Assembly (NCBI RefSeq): GCF_963576615.1
Contig: NC_088716.1
Location: 3,534,001-3,598,000, forward strand
Direction: 5' to 3'
DNA: 64,000 bases
Source: Watersipora subatra
Lineage: Eukaryota > Bryozoa > Gymnolaemata > Cheilostomatida > Watersiporidae
Position 1 is the first letter of the stretch. Every line of letters starts with the position of its first letter. Made by a program: the position numbers and the translations under genes. The notes below the pieces were generated by a model. It saw only the letters and a list, made by a program, of their open reading frames with translations, made no database searches and was not told the origin of the DNA. Shown in pieces: positions 50,701 through 59,127 of this stretch.

Positions 50701-52314
50701 GAAACAATGAGAGCTGCATTTGTGGGTTGATTGTGATAAATTGAACATAACAGAAGCTACCTTAGACCACAGTAGCTCAGCAACATGACTTTATACATCA
50801 ACCATATCAACATGTTACTGTCAGCAATCATGACTACAGAGGAGAAACTCAGAAATGAAACCAAAAAAGCCAATCATAAATGCTAATAAGTCCAAAAAAA
50901 GGTCAATCGTTGGCAGATGGATCTGATGAACTGATAGCACGCAACACGGAACCAGATTATCATATATCAAAGAAGCGCGTAAAAGGGATAATTCCTGCTT
51001 TTCCTTCAGCATCAATATTAGTGTCATCCACTTAGAACGAGAATAACTCAAATATTCGGTACAACTTCGAGGTAGACAGACACTGATCTTGTTATTCCTG
51101 TATACCAGCTTGTGTTTAAATGTTTGAATTCTGAAGCATTGTAATTACTTCTATTTATAGAGTTTGTGTTATAACTTAATATTCTATTAAAAAGTGATAT
51201 AATCTGCTGCACTGCTGTAGTAATCACCCTGTGTTATCGTATTACTGTAACACCAACCCTGCATCACCGTGCGACAGTAACGTCAACTCTGTGCAAATTC
51301 AATCGAGGTTTCTACAATGTACTCGGACATGTAAGATAGCGGTCTAACCCGAATCATATATGTACAGAAATACACTTGTTATATTGGATGTACTTGCATG
51401 TTTAGCCTATACCCACTGCAATAGTGCGGACCCAATCGCCCATCAATATCTTCCTCGTTTTACATTTTAAAAGGTCTGCTCAGAAAGGACCATCAATAAC
51501 ATAACCATCCATTTCCAGAGCAAGATTGATGTAAGAGAGTATACAAGAAGTGGTCTAGTCTTCACAATAACAAACTATAAGACTGGCTCTCAGAAACTGG
51601 TTTTAAGACAGTCCGGCGCAGAAGCTAAAAGAGCAATTTGTTCGAATTCCGAAACAAATTTGTTCATTACAATTACAAGTAATGTAACTGGAGAAATACC
51701 TTTTAAAGAATTTTCACAATACTTTACACTGAATTTTAACTAATAGATGTTTCCTGTATCACTTTTGAATTTACCAGTTATAATCTAACAACATAGATAA
51801 ACAGAACAAACAAATGCTTTTTATAGACTGATTGGATCAAATACTAACATCAGAGTCTACCATAACAAAAAGGATGCTATCCCTGATATGAATGAAATAT
51901 TCCATATTATAAGATTCTATATGGTATATTCTTATTCCATATATCCTGAGTAGAGACTGGTTTTAAGGAGGAGCAGGAGGTAAACCAGCGTCTTATAAAC
52001 TCAATGAAGTAGTGCTGTAAATGAATGTTTTTATTCCCACTAAGAGTTCATTTATTAAATCCTAACAGTTGTCTTCTTTTAAAATGCCTACACAGTCACG
52101 AGAAGACAACTACAGTATAGATAAATAGTAATGATACAGCTAGATTGACCGCATAAAAGCCAGCCGTACAAGAAAGAAGAGAAATACTAGCTGCTACTAA
52201 TAGAAAAAGAACTAATTGGACTCACCTCGCCGAGAGCTGATGCAAGAATCTTCATCAAATCTGTCAAGGGCTTCTTCCTCCAACTCTGCAGGGGCGGGGC
52301 TTGAGGGTGTCATG
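14631..52314 (-). CDS. DVL: Dishevelled (Wnt/PCP signalling scaffold), N-terminal DIX exons not found
   Basis: Fourteen exons chain with matching phases, in transcript order: 52314-52226, 39389-39269, 33646-33550, 31080-31008, 30718-30631, 26463-26335, 25677-25451, 23070-22918, 22034-21867, 20642-20528, 19543-19404, 17742-17635, 16743-16522 and 14797-14631. They give 631 residues. Dishevelled relays Frizzled signals to the beta-catenin and planar-polarity branches in the cytoplasm. Visible in order: an acidic linker ([12 protein letters not shown]), a basic run ([11 protein letters not shown]), [14 protein letters not shown], the PDZ domain, a conserved [14 protein letters not shown] region, the DEP domain, a Ser-rich tail with a PPPY motif, and the C-terminus. 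The 52226-52314 exon begins in phase 2, so at least one upstream exon, carrying DIX, is missing. I could not find DIX sequence up to 64 kb on this strand. Introns reach 12.8 kb and are filled with minisatellites and MITEs. Confidence 0.93.
15680..16296. mobile_element. foldback MITE family, copy
   Basis: The left arm has TTTATCAGAAAGTATAGACA and AGGTGATCTGACAGCCAGGA. The right arm has GCTGGCAGTCAGACCACCTC and ACACTTTCTGACAAAATC. It lies in the Dishevelled intron next to the last exon. Confidence 0.75.
16522..17742 (-). CDS. DVL: Dishevelled tail exons, Ser/Lys-rich and polyproline
   Basis: Two exons. Exon 17742-17635 uses the GGCTAACAG acceptor; the TTAG five bases downstream would break the frame. 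It encodes [16 protein letters not shown]. Exon 16743-16522 encodes a Ser/Gly/Lys-rich segment ([15 protein letters not shown]) and [18 protein letters not shown]. Both start and end in phase 1. They match the position of the SASSQHSEGSRSSGS region of vertebrate proteins. Confidence 0.85.
16985..17190. repeat. degenerate tandem repeat of about 21 bp
   Basis: Eight to nine diverged copies of a unit built round AAGGCGCATTGTCTCCAGAA. It lies in the Dishevelled intron between exons 16522-16743 and 17635-17742. The Arg-rich frame over it is an artefact of the repeat. Confidence 0.7.
17817..18404. mobile_element. Tc1/mariner-type MITE, 588 bp
   Basis: The termini CAGTGCTGTCAGAAATTATG and, inverted, CAGTGCCGTCAGAAATTGTG are flanked on both sides by TA, the target site duplicated by Tc1/mariner transposases. 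The interior has no transposase frame. It lies within the Dishevelled intron between 17743 and 19403. Confidence 0.9.
19404..20642 (-). CDS. DVL: Dishevelled post-DEP exons with PPPY motif
   Basis: Exon 20642-20528 encodes [20 protein letters not shown] and [11 protein letters not shown], which aligns with [23 protein letters not shown] of vertebrate Dishevelled. Exon 19543-19404 encodes [12 protein letters not shown], whose PPPY matches the conserved Dishevelled site bound by WW-domain ubiquitin ligases of the NEDD4 type (family knowledge). The phases (1 to 2, then 2 to 1) fit both neighbours. Confidence 0.88.
19645..19890. repeat. degenerate repeat of about 20 bp
   Basis: Many imperfect copies of a GAACCAAGGCTATAGAG-like word, the first few inverted (CTATGGCTGTAGTGAACTA). 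Located in the Dishevelled intron just beyond exon 19404-19543. Confidence 0.6.
20037..20475. mobile_element. hAT-type MITE, 439 bp, with 8-bp target duplication
   Basis: The left end TAGGGGTTCCCAACC and the right end GGTTGGGAACCCCTG form terminal inverted repeats. Both flanks carry the perfect 8-base duplication AGCTAGCT (20029-20036 and 20476-20483), which is diagnostic for hAT transposition. There is no transposase frame. It lies in a Dishevelled intron. Confidence 0.9.
21290..21866 (-). repeat. 18-bp minisatellite abutting the DEP exon donor
   Basis: About 32 units of AGAGAGACCTACCATAGC (+ strand) with variants. On the - strand each unit reads CTCTCTGCTATGGTAGGT or a GGTTGGT variant. The array starts exactly at the Dishevelled donor, whose sequence is CTCTCTGATG|GTAGGTCTC, so units copy the exon end plus the splice site. 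The long GLSAM and RSLCYG frames are translations of the repeat, not proteins. Confidence 0.95.
21867..23070 (-). CDS. DVL: Dishevelled DEP domain exons
   Basis: Exon 23070-22918 encodes [20 protein letters not shown] and then [13 protein letters not shown]. Exon 22034-21867 encodes [39 protein letters not shown] and [14 protein letters not shown]. This is a full DEP domain, the membrane and Frizzled-contact module of Dishevelled, with very high identity to vertebrate proteins. The intron falls between the Gly and the Ser of NAFIG|SELVDW (phase 1). Confidence 0.96.
22150..22500. repeat. copy 1 of a dispersed intronic duplication
   Basis: Closely similar in direct orientation to 29145-29480. 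Shared words include GCAAGTCTAGACTGTGAACT and ACAAAATGGAGAGTTGTCAT. Both copies lie in Dishevelled introns 7 kb apart. No termini typical of a transposon were identified. Confidence 0.8.
23905..24010 (+). repeat. tRNA-derived SINE-like remnant
   Basis: Contains GCAGTTGTTAGAATGGTCAG, which resembles a polymerase III A box, and AAAGTCGAATCAC, which resembles a B box (GGTTCRANTCC), at roughly tRNA spacing. It is degenerate and would not fold as a functional tRNA as far as I can see. Confidence 0.4.
24437..24897. mobile_element. foldback MITE family, copy
   Basis: Starts with ATTTTATCAGAAAGTCTCAG, passes through GAGGTGATCTGACTGCCAGG, and returns with the inverted counterparts CCAGTCAGATCACCTC and CTTTCTGGTAATATCTA. 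This makes arms of about 150 bp round a unique centre. Other copies: 15680-16296, 31475-31880, 43237-43685, 46272-46720, and a half copy at 35443-35716. Confidence 0.8.
25451..31080 (-). CDS. DVL: Dishevelled PDZ domain and flanking exons
   Basis: Four exons. 31080-31008 ([23 protein letters not shown]), 30718-30631 ([29 protein letters not shown]), 26463-26335 ([41 protein letters not shown] split as [13 protein letters not shown] + REAVQKPG) and 25677-25451 ([38 protein letters not shown]). The carboxylate-binding loop is YLGISIVG, as in all Dishevelled PDZ domains. The long intron inside the PDZ (26464-30630) holds two minisatellites and a pogo-like MITE. Confidence 0.96.
27116..27762. repeat. 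24-bp minisatellite, about 27 copies
   Basis: A unit built from GTGCAGGTAGATATTC plus CTTCACTG is repeated with a single substitution seen (CCTTCACTG to CTTTCACTG near 27570). Lies in the PDZ-interrupting intron. The KEYLPAPV frame on the - strand simply reflects a unit length divisible by three. Confidence 0.97.
28297..29034. repeat. 18-bp minisatellite with higher-order period of 72 bp
   Basis: About 41 units of GATGTACTGATATACACT. In the right half, every fourth unit reads GATATACTGATATACACT, which gives a 72-bp higher-order repeat. A shortened unit lies near 28541-28560. All frames through it are repeat artefacts. Confidence 0.95.
29145..29480. repeat. copy 2 of a dispersed intronic duplication
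   Basis: Direct-orientation copy of 22150-22500, with small insertions (for example GTGGTTTTCCA after TCCTTA). Confidence 0.8.
29556..30313. mobile_element. pogo/Tigger-like MITE, 758 bp
   Basis: Ends CAGTTAAACATGGATAACTC and, inverted, CAGTCAAACATGGATAACTC, both flanked by TA. The CAGT...GGATAACTCG terminus is of the pogo/Tigger type. The interior contains the foldback-family arms. There is no transposase frame. Confidence 0.88.
31105..31335. repeat. 20-bp minisatellite near a Dishevelled acceptor
   Basis: About eleven units of ATAAGTCTCAGATAGTCTCA. In transcript direction the array ends some 25 bases before the acceptor of exon 31080-31008, so it occupies the usual branch-point region. 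Confidence 0.92.
31475..31880. mobile_element. foldback MITE family, copy
   Basis: Left arm AATTTTATCATAAAGTATTT with TGATCTGACAGCCAGAATG; right arm CATCCTGGCAGTCAGATC with AATTTCTGATAAAATAA. Confidence 0.75.
33550..33646 (-). CDS. DVL: Dishevelled exon with basic region
   Basis: Acceptor TCTGTAG|ATATTCC, donor AGG|GTGAGT, phase 2 to 0. Encodes [19 protein letters not shown] and [13 protein letters not shown]. The Arg/Lys run corresponds to KRHRRRRKQ before the PDZ domain in vertebrates. The CCACAG|TC acceptor nine bases further would break phase with exon 39269-39389. Confidence 0.88.
34674..35428. repeat. 29-bp minisatellite, about 26 copies
   Basis: The unit joins TTTGTAGACCCAGTTCAG and GGATATAATAG. 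It is almost perfectly homogeneous, with three single-base variants seen (TTCATGG near 34888, ACCTAG near 34912, TTCACGG near 35006). It is in a Dishevelled intron and joins a half copy of the foldback family on its right side. Confidence 0.96.
35443..35716. mobile_element. half copy of foldback MITE family
   Basis: Begins mid-element at GGAACGCTCAGATTCAAGC and runs to AAATTTCTGATAAAATATAC. The left arm is missing, as if replaced by the adjacent 29-bp array. Confidence 0.7.
35811..37663. mobile_element. non-autonomous Helitron-like element
   Basis: Begins A|TCTACTATATAAACGGCA and ends GGGTAATGCAGCTAG|T, with a CCCGT/ACGGG stem just before the end. These are the TC 5' end, 3' hairpin, CTAG 3' end and A|T insertion site expected for Helitrons. 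No Rep/helicase frame. It carries two diverged copies of GGACTATTAGCCGCTAC-containing sequence (35882 and 36278) and a 550-bp purine tract. Confidence 0.7.
37009..37562. repeat. purine tract, (GAGAGG)n-like, about 550 bp
   Basis: Almost only G and A on the + strand. The RERE and LSLPLS frames on the two strands are artefacts. It lies inside the Helitron-like element. Confidence 0.97.
37676..38790. mobile_element. pogo/Tigger-like MITE, 1115 bp, with internal hairpin
   Basis: Same termini as 29556-30313, TA-flanked, in the opposite orientation. Compared with that copy it has an extra module with a hairpin of about 50-bp arms at 38349-38468 (CGGGCTAGCCGGGTCACGC and its inverse). It starts 12 bases after the Helitron-like 3' end. 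Confidence 0.88.
38913..39268 (-). repeat. 50-bp minisatellite abutting a Dishevelled donor
   Basis: About seven units at exact 50-base spacing, containing CACCTATGTAGTTCCACAGG and AACAGACATGTAATAACCC. In transcript direction the array begins at the donor AGCAG|GTGGGTTGGG, and each unit carries a donor-like ATAG|GTGAAGGTTGGG. Confidence 0.92.
39269..39389 (-). CDS. DVL: Dishevelled acidic-linker exon
   Basis: Acceptor TTTTTGTAG, donor AG|GTGGGT, phase 1 to 2. Encodes [19 protein letters not shown] and [19 protein letters not shown]. It matches the [27 protein letters not shown] segment in vertebrate Dishevelled. Confidence 0.92.
40430..41248. mobile_element. TIR-bearing MITE, about 820 bp, superfamily unclear
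   Basis: Left end GGCGTGGTCACACGAGCACC; right end, inverted, GGGGTGGTCACACGAGCGCC. The inner sequence shows further inverted GGTTCGGTTCG / CGAACCGAAC similarity. A clean target duplication could not be defined. Confidence 0.65.
43237..43685. mobile_element. foldback MITE family, copy
   Basis: Left arm GATTTTATCGCAAAGTATCG; right arm GATGCTTTCTGATAAAATC. The interior has the family words TCAGATTCAAGCAAA and TTCTGAGCGTTTTAACTGC. Confidence 0.75.
43776..44924. mobile_element. pogo/Tigger-like MITE, 1149 bp, with internal hairpin
   Basis: TA-flanked, with CAGTCAAACATGGATAACTC termini at both ends (inverted). It has the same internal hairpin module (44097-44214) as the 37676-38790 copy and is close to its reverse complement over most of its length. 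Confidence 0.88.
46272..46720. mobile_element. foldback MITE family, copy
   Basis: Left arm GATTTTATCAGAAAGTATCA with GAGGTGATCTGACTGCCAG; right arm GAAACATCCTGGCAGACATA with AATTTCTGATCAAATCA. Confidence 0.75.
48424..50079. repeat. 30-bp minisatellite, about 55 copies, dimorphic at three sites
   Basis: Units keep an exact 30-base register. Invariant words are AATGTACAACTGTGTACATC and CTA.ATA. Three positions vary: CATC[A/G]CTA, CTA[C/T]ATA and ATA[A/G]CAA. Each unit contains the inverted pair TGTACAT...ATGTACA and could form a small hairpin. The three open frames of over 500 codons across it, on both strands, exist only because 30 is divisible by three. Confidence 0.98.
52226..52314 (-). 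CDS. DVL: most 5' Dishevelled exon found in the window
   Basis: Acceptor CTGTACAG, donor GCGAG|GTGAGT, phase 2 to 1. Encodes [19 protein letters not shown] and [11 protein letters not shown]. Assignment rests on phase agreement with 39269-39389 and on an acidic segment ending Ser-Arg-Arg, like ETETESVVSLRRERP of vertebrate Dishevelled. The ATG here is preceded by one exon base, so it is probably not the start. Confidence 0.75.
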
Positions 52315-53712
52315 CTGTACAGGAAAAGGAAGTAACAATAGATTCGGGAATCACCACGGAGAGAAGTAAACAGATGGTAACAAGCACTGTCACAGTGCAT
52401 GTACCATAGAAGTCTCTAATGATCAGCGACCACTAATGGACACGAAAATATTAGGAGTCATTCACCTTCTTAGTAATTCAATTATCCAAGAGTAAAGAGA
52501 GGAGATAACTTCAAATATGAGGTGCCATAAATGGAAGAAAAAACTAAACAAAAGTTAGATACTGTAACATCAAAAAGGTTACTACCTAAATAACAACATA
52601 TGGTCGGCTTGGGAAAGATGAACTTGTCACAACGGACAAAGGAAAATTAAAAACAGTTTGTCTTCACAAGGCTAATTTTCATCTGGAAGCTTCAACAAGT
52701 TCATATGTTAAAATACTTCCTAGCGTATAGCTAATCTACCTTTGGTCGATCCGTTATTTATTAGCAAACGCACGAAAATTCGGAAGCAATACACATTAGT
52801 CTAAGTCTGTCACATTCTTACTTCTAATAGTTTTAATATTATTGTTCATTTGTTCCAGCCTTGGACATGACCACATCTTTAGTTGTTACATCAAAGCATT
52901 TATTACTAATACAGCACTTCAAGTAATAAATTTTCCTTCATTTTAATTCAAAAATAACCAGTGTTCCATCAGCAAATCTTTCCCACCATAAAGAAATTTA
53001 TAGAGCAATTCTATGGTTGGCATAAAAAGCAACAAAATGTGGTCAATTTCAGAGTTGTCATCTCATTTGTGAAATTGATACAAAGAAAATGTCTGAGGGA
53101 ACATCTCAGTTTCTAAGGGTCTGAATGTTATACATCGTCAAATCTCGACTTACCATTATCTCTACATATTAATTTGCTAACGCATGATACCTTTGCACAT
53201 ATCTAACCCAAATTAATTTCCAACATAACATATTTACTATTTCTCCAAGCAGTTAGATAAATAGAAACTATAGAAAAAGCAGACTATAAAATATTATTGA
53301 TGTAAATTAAATGTGGAGTTAGAAGAAGTCACTATTATTTCTTCTACCTGTGCACCTACAGATCACCTAGGCCTCCATGCACATGTCTCCAAATGAAGTA
53401 GCATTAATAACTTTCATACATACTATTTATTTATTTTTACAGATCTGTTAACAACGTTGTATAATAAGGCATTTATTGCTAACTATTTATAGTACTCATT
53501 CAAGAACTATCATAAGTTTTTTGCCGTTGAACCAATTAGATATATCACGATGTATTCTTGTGGGAAAATTGAATTCAACATATGACAGTTTTGACATATG
53601 ACATAGACCCTAAAAATGAACGAAAATCTCAACTACCAGTTTAATTGTGTTTCAATACGATAGACAATTTATTTAGGATGTTAGTATATGATAAGTGATG
53701 ATCTATAAGCAA

Positions 53713-53743
<31 letters not shown>

Positions 53744-54051
53744 CCTTTAGCTGGTTATGTAGCAATATATTATGTACAACTTCAAATAGCTATGTAGCAA
53801 TATATTATGTATAACTTCAAATAGCTATGTAGCAATATAGTATATACAATCCCAAATAGCTATGTAGCAATATATTATGTATAACTTCAAATAGCTATGT
53901 AGCAATATAGTATATACAATCCCAAATAGCTATGTAGCAATATATTATGTACAACTTCAAATAGCTATGTAGCAATATATTTATATACACCTTAATGTAG
54001 CAAGTAATAACGAGGGAGCTTGTGAGTCCAAGTGGGCCACAGAGAGCTGTA
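52315..54051. other. AT-rich stretch without recognised exon
   Basis: Searched on both strands for DIX-domain sequence without success. It contains a (TA)n run at about 53719-53742 and the 35-bp repeat that follows it. Confidence 0.5.
53749..53990. repeat. 35-bp tandem repeat, about 7 copies
   Basis: The word TAGCTATGTAGCAATATA recurs at exact 35-base spacing (53787, 53822, 53857 and so on). Some units read GTATATACAATCCCAA and others TTATGTATAACTTCAA, in a partly alternating order. Confidence 0.9.
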
Positions 54052-55302
54052 CTAGCTCCTTTGATACGACTTAACACGACTTTCACTTTTTATGTCTTCC
54101 ACCAAATTCACTGCCTCATTGACAGCAACAGTTGCTTTAGTATATAGAAATAACAACCTTTGTTTGAGAAGTGGGCCAACTTTGTCTGAACGGTGGCAAT
54201 CAGGGTAGTTATTCACAAAAAATGCACATGCCTTACAACATTGACTAAAATAGGATACCATTCTGTCCAAGTCTAAAATTCGCATGAAAACATCAATTTA
54301 TTCCTCATTATTAAACTTATAATTTGATAAGTTATACTAACCAATAATCGTAAGGCTATTACAACTTGACATCAGCAACACAATACAGACAGTTTTTACT
54401 ACTCTAAACGATTTAGAGCTTACATAAAACATAAAAGGGCGCATTTTATGATTGTTAATAAAATAGTACTCTCTATGAAACACCTGCTAAGGAAGACCTA
54501 CATTAAGTGTGACAGTCATAACTCAGGAGTTGCTCCCTCTCTCTCTCTAGCACGCGCAACTAGATTATGATAGTCTATGAAATGCTTTACTCGGCACCTG
54601 ATCTGTTTGGCTATTGTAGCATTTTCAATAAGCAAATTTATGATAAAGTTTTTTGCGTTTCTGCTTAATCAATTTTCTATTAGAAGAGAGTGATAACTTT
54701 GTGTGAAGGACAACTATATTCTTACCATAAACAGTAGACATTTGAGGTCTACGCGACTAAGCTTGTTTTACAGCATCTACTTGTAATCGCTAATTTTATT
54801 GTTTCTTGTGGCAACAAGAAACAAGATCTCTTGAACGTGATTACAAGCGAAAACTGATATGCAGTGGCCGCAAAAAGGCTTTAAAATAAAAAAGTAACAG
54901 AGCATACGTGAGAGGTTTACAAATATCTGACTGACTACCCAGTAGCACATCCTTCGGCACGACCAAGCTGATGTAATCACAGCAGAATCACCAAGGAGAG
55001 GTAACTTGTCTTTCCGATTAGGGAGGCAGCTCTATGGCAGCAACTAGATATTTTCAACTGGGGACCATCTCGGCATCAGTTTGGCCAGTAAAGACTAGTA
55101 GCTTCACAGAAGACCTATCCTAACTACCTCCTATTCCTAATCAGTGCTAAATACAGCCTGTCGCCTTGACAAGACAACTTGAAATACAAATACAAAGAGA
55201 ACGGTATTACCGGTGAGTTCAATGGTGCCATGGGACATACGATTTGTCACGCCCTTGAATCTTGGATGCTGTCCAGTTTGAGGCCAGTAAATTACTCGGA
55301 GA
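54052..55302 (-). CDS. 3' exons of an unrecognised gene (partial)
   Basis: Exon 55302-55211 (acceptor CTTTAG, donor ACCG|GTAATA, phase 2 to 1) and exon 54272-54052 (acceptor ATTTTAG, open to TAG at 54052-54054) join in phase. They encode VIYWPQTGQHPRFKGVTNR, MSHGTIELTDLDRMVSYFSQ, CCKACAFFVNNYPDCHRSDK and a helix-like end (LLKQRLLFLYTKATVAVNEA). I do not recognise the family. An alternative donor (CGT|GTTAAGT near 54070) could make the second exon internal. It does not join in phase to the Dishevelled exon at 52226-52314, so it looks like a separate - strand gene. Confidence 0.55.
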
Positions 55303-57744
55303 CTAAAGGGGAACAAGGAACGATCAACCCAACAGGTGTTCCCGCTAAATACAGATGAAGGCAGTCAACACAGCTTATCTTATTGATTTTAGTCGATGAG
55401 CCTTCGAGAAGCAATGTAGTAGTACAGTCCGCAGATGTAGCTTGACTGACGCATGCCAATCAGCGCTCTCTGTCCTGACAATAATGCTTGTTGCAGTAAA
55501 GGCTACATCTCGTATTTAGATGGACACTTGATTAACTCTGTGTTGTTAGTGAGGCATTGATTTCTAGTTGGAGAGGAAGGGGAGATGATGACATACCAAA
55601 ACAACAATAAAATGACTGCAAGATGCATGCGAGATTGTGGCAATGGTTCCATACAAGAAAGAAGTCCTTCCTTGATTGTTATGCCCTTGAAAACTATTGT
55701 CGCACACATTTCCATGTAGTCTAAAAACTGTACTTAACCCAAACTTAGATATTATTGCTGTACTAAAGAGACATTTAGTTCTGAGGCTACGCAAATGCAG
55801 AGTACAAAGGCGAAACCAATAGCTCTAAATCTTCAACAAGAGCGATTTCTTTGTCAGACATGTTTTTTTTTACAATTAAGTAGTGACAAATTGTTAGTAT
55901 TTTTAGTAGGAATTTAAACTAAGCTATATATAGTCTTTTGGTATTGAACTAGTGTGAATGGTTACAGTAGCATACAACAAACGATCCTCAATGTGAACCT
56001 AATATTGTTTGCACCGTCTTACAACTTTGAATATACCAACTCCAAGCATTCTAGAATGTTTTGTAGTACACATACTCTCTTTAAAACAAACTTCTTTCAA
56101 GGACTATAAAGATTCTCTTATATTTACATGGTTCTTCTCATTAAAACATGGAAACAAAGTGGGCGACGATCTGTACACCATACAACTTTCTGTATAACAA
56201 TATACTACTCTCTGTATAATATACCATTCTTTGTATACCATGTCACTCCCTGTATACCACACCACATTGTACAGATGTCACAGTATACTATTGAAGACAT
56301 GACAAATAAAAGCACTGTGAATTGCAGTACCAAACTCTTAAAAGATGGTTGGCTGGACACTCCCAGGCACACCAGATGCAAAAGCAGAAGGGAGAAAGGA
56401 CAAATGGGGCAAAGGAAAAATGAATGCAAGCTTAAAAGGGCTTGACCAGCAAATGTAAACAACACTTCGTCTGACGCGCGATATATTGAGGTAACTAACA
56501 ATACAATAGGCAACTCTTTTCTCTACAAACATTACCAGCCACCTGATTAGGGGGTTATAAAGGGAGACAAGTAGTAGCCTGAAATTGGAGAAGAACGTGA
56601 AACTACAACTACTATTTTGTGCCGAGCCGAGGCCTGCTGGTTGGACCTTACTAACAGACAAGGGTATACAAGAGTACCCTGCGATAAGATGCCACTAACA
56701 GTAGCTGTTAATCAGAAAACAAAGATACAAGGCAAAGAAACAGCTGCACTAAAACATTTAATGACTTTAGCAGAAATGGCAGCGTGAAAAAAGTGATGCT
56801 TCCAGTGCGGCAGCAGTGGCAATAGGGGAGCACAGAGCAAAAAATGTGACACTCCTCATGAAATGATTTGGTCTAGAGGTGATAAGTGCCAGTGAGTGCA
56901 GATAGCCAGGCAGCCGCTGACCAGTGAGGTAGAGATGGCCATTAGGGAGAGAGCGAGCCTTTAGGAGGATTGAGCTATAGTAATTAAATTAGGGTAACCA
57001 ACCAGAAGTCCCGCTGTTAAAATGCTGCCAACTGACCTGGTTAGGCTCGGAATATTGTGAATAGAGATGCAAGCCCTTGCACCAGCCACACCTCTGGTTG
57101 TTAGTGCTTTATATTGTGTTTCTCTTGGATACTTAAATAAAACAACATTCTCTGACCATATGGTGAGTTTATGTGATCATCCATTAAGAACATTGAGCCT
57201 GACATTTGAGTATCTGCAATTCCTACTAGCAGCTTAGCTGATCTCATCGTCAAACAAGGCCACACATAATAATGATAGGATAGTCAGGGAGCAAACAAGT
57301 CTTCCAGTGAAATGCGGAAAGACAACAGACAAAAATAACAGGAAATTCCAAGAACTTCTACTGAAAGCTATCATCGGTGAGATCCTAAAGACCATCGTGA
57401 ATATTTACAAACAATTACCAACTCAAATTTGAAGGTCAAATTTAGTTTAACCTAGGCAATCTAGGTAGAGAAACTCATGTCATCCAACGCAGTGGTGAAT
57501 AAATCATTGCCTATAATGTTGACCAGCTATGATCTCAACCAAGGCGACTAGCAAAGACGACTACGTGTGAGAAAATAATATTTCTGGAACATTCTGGGAA
57601 TGAGCAGGCCAATTGGCTGGCTCTCTCGGACAGACTCATCGCTGGTGAGTCTTTCCATATGTGAAACAAAGAGTGATGCACGCCACTTCTCATCAACGTA
57701 AAAGGTAGTTTTGTTGACGACTACGTCATTTCTACATAAGCTAT

Positions 57745-58729
57745 ACATATATATATAAATCTCACTATTTGTCTTTTGTTTTGTCATCACTGTGTTCAGC
57801 TATAGCTGATTATAACCTAGCAATGATAATTCCTCATCGTACTGGAATTGAAGTCGCAACGATGGTAACTGCAAGTATGCAAACACCGCACCAAACCACG
57901 AGGCTAAGTCGTTCATATCTGATTTAGCTTATCTACAGCATCCTTGTCGCAATTAAAGCTAAATATTATGTTTGTTTTGAATTAATATTACCTTCTACGT
58001 TTGTACTTCTTTTAAAAAATTTTTTAAAAGCTATTTCAAAATCCATTATTCAGTTTTCTTCATTTGTAATTTTCAATTGTGCTGTTTCAATTTTAACTGT
58101 GCAACAGTAACGGCACAATTAAATCTTCAATTTTCGGTTATTGCTAAGAGCGATTGTTAAAAGTTGTAAAATTAAAACATGTTCACATGGACATTCTTGA
58201 GCAGGAATTGCCTGTACATTCTCTCTCGGTTCAGCCAGACAAAGTACCCTCGTGTGCTTCACTGATGCATCTAATTTCAATATCTCATTTTTACGTTTGT
58301 GCCGGTATCGACTATCGAGAGGTACCGGTATAGCCGTATTCAAGATTTTTATGGATAGCTTCTGCAGCAACAGTCACCTTTTTTTATAGACACACTTCTA
58401 TGTACTCTTTGTTATTATAAATTCAACATATTTGTGGTTTTCATTTTGTTTCAGTTCGTTTCAATTGTATCATTATTAATATATGATTTCACTTTTGTTT
58501 GCAACCATTGTAACAAGTCATACTTTATTTAGCCATTAATTGCTAATTATTTCACATTTAAACACCTTTACAGCTATTTTAGTTTTTCTCTCAATTTATT
58601 CAAACTGAACAAAACATTTATGATATGAAGTTTAAAAGTCATGATGGTAAAGGTTGCATATGTTGAATGAAAATAAATTTTCTGTGCAAAAACCTTTTTA
58701 TTACCCAAGCAATGCCGGGCATTCATTTA
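57745..58729. mobile_element. Helitron-like element, older copy
   Basis: Shares several blocks with 59128-60153 (for example CATTCTCTCTC.GTTCAG.CAGACAA and TACCCTCGTG). Ends GCCGGGCATTCATTTAGT, where the expected CTAG has become TTAG. The 5' end is uncertain. Confidence 0.5.
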
Positions 58730-59127
58730 GTCATATTAGAAAGACTAAATTATTAAAAAGTAATGGTACAACATTAGAATAAAAAAAAGATAAAATTAAG
58801 CAACTCAAATACACCTTCGACAAGAATGGCTCTATACCATTTAACACAACTTACTTTAAAATTTAACTGGGACCAATGTCACATGAGATTATTAGAACAA
58901 TCGGACATTTACTAGTTGAATAGTTCTGTGTAACAATGGTAAGAATAAGATCTCCACAAAGCAAGTGTTTCACATGTCTATATAACAAATAAAGTTTCAC
59001 TGTTCCAATTCACACACGGAAGGATATCCATTAAATTCGTCGACAAGGGTAAACAACCTTAATTGATCTAACTGCAACTTTTTACTGCATTTGTATAATA
59101 TTATTATTATAATATTATTCGTATAAT

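Larger units (their letters stand above)
39390..52225 (-). other. 12.8-kb Dishevelled intron
   Basis: No coding exon was recognised. It contains a possible MITE (40430-41248), foldback copies (43237-43685 and 46272-46720), a pogo-like MITE (43776-44924) and the 30-bp minisatellite (48424-50079). The rest is AT-rich unique sequence in which I see nothing else. Confidence 0.7.

Noticed and set aside
52226..55302. 54.1-55.3 kb exons as upstream Dishevelled exons
   Set aside because: The phases do not join (the end at 54052 is a stop; alternative donors give phase 0 or 1, while 52314 needs phase 2), and the sequence has no DIX features.
57548..57790. 80-codon - strand frame containing RLTSDESVRESQPIGLLIP
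   Set aside because: There is no convincing splice site or partner exon in phase, and part overlaps repeat sequence.
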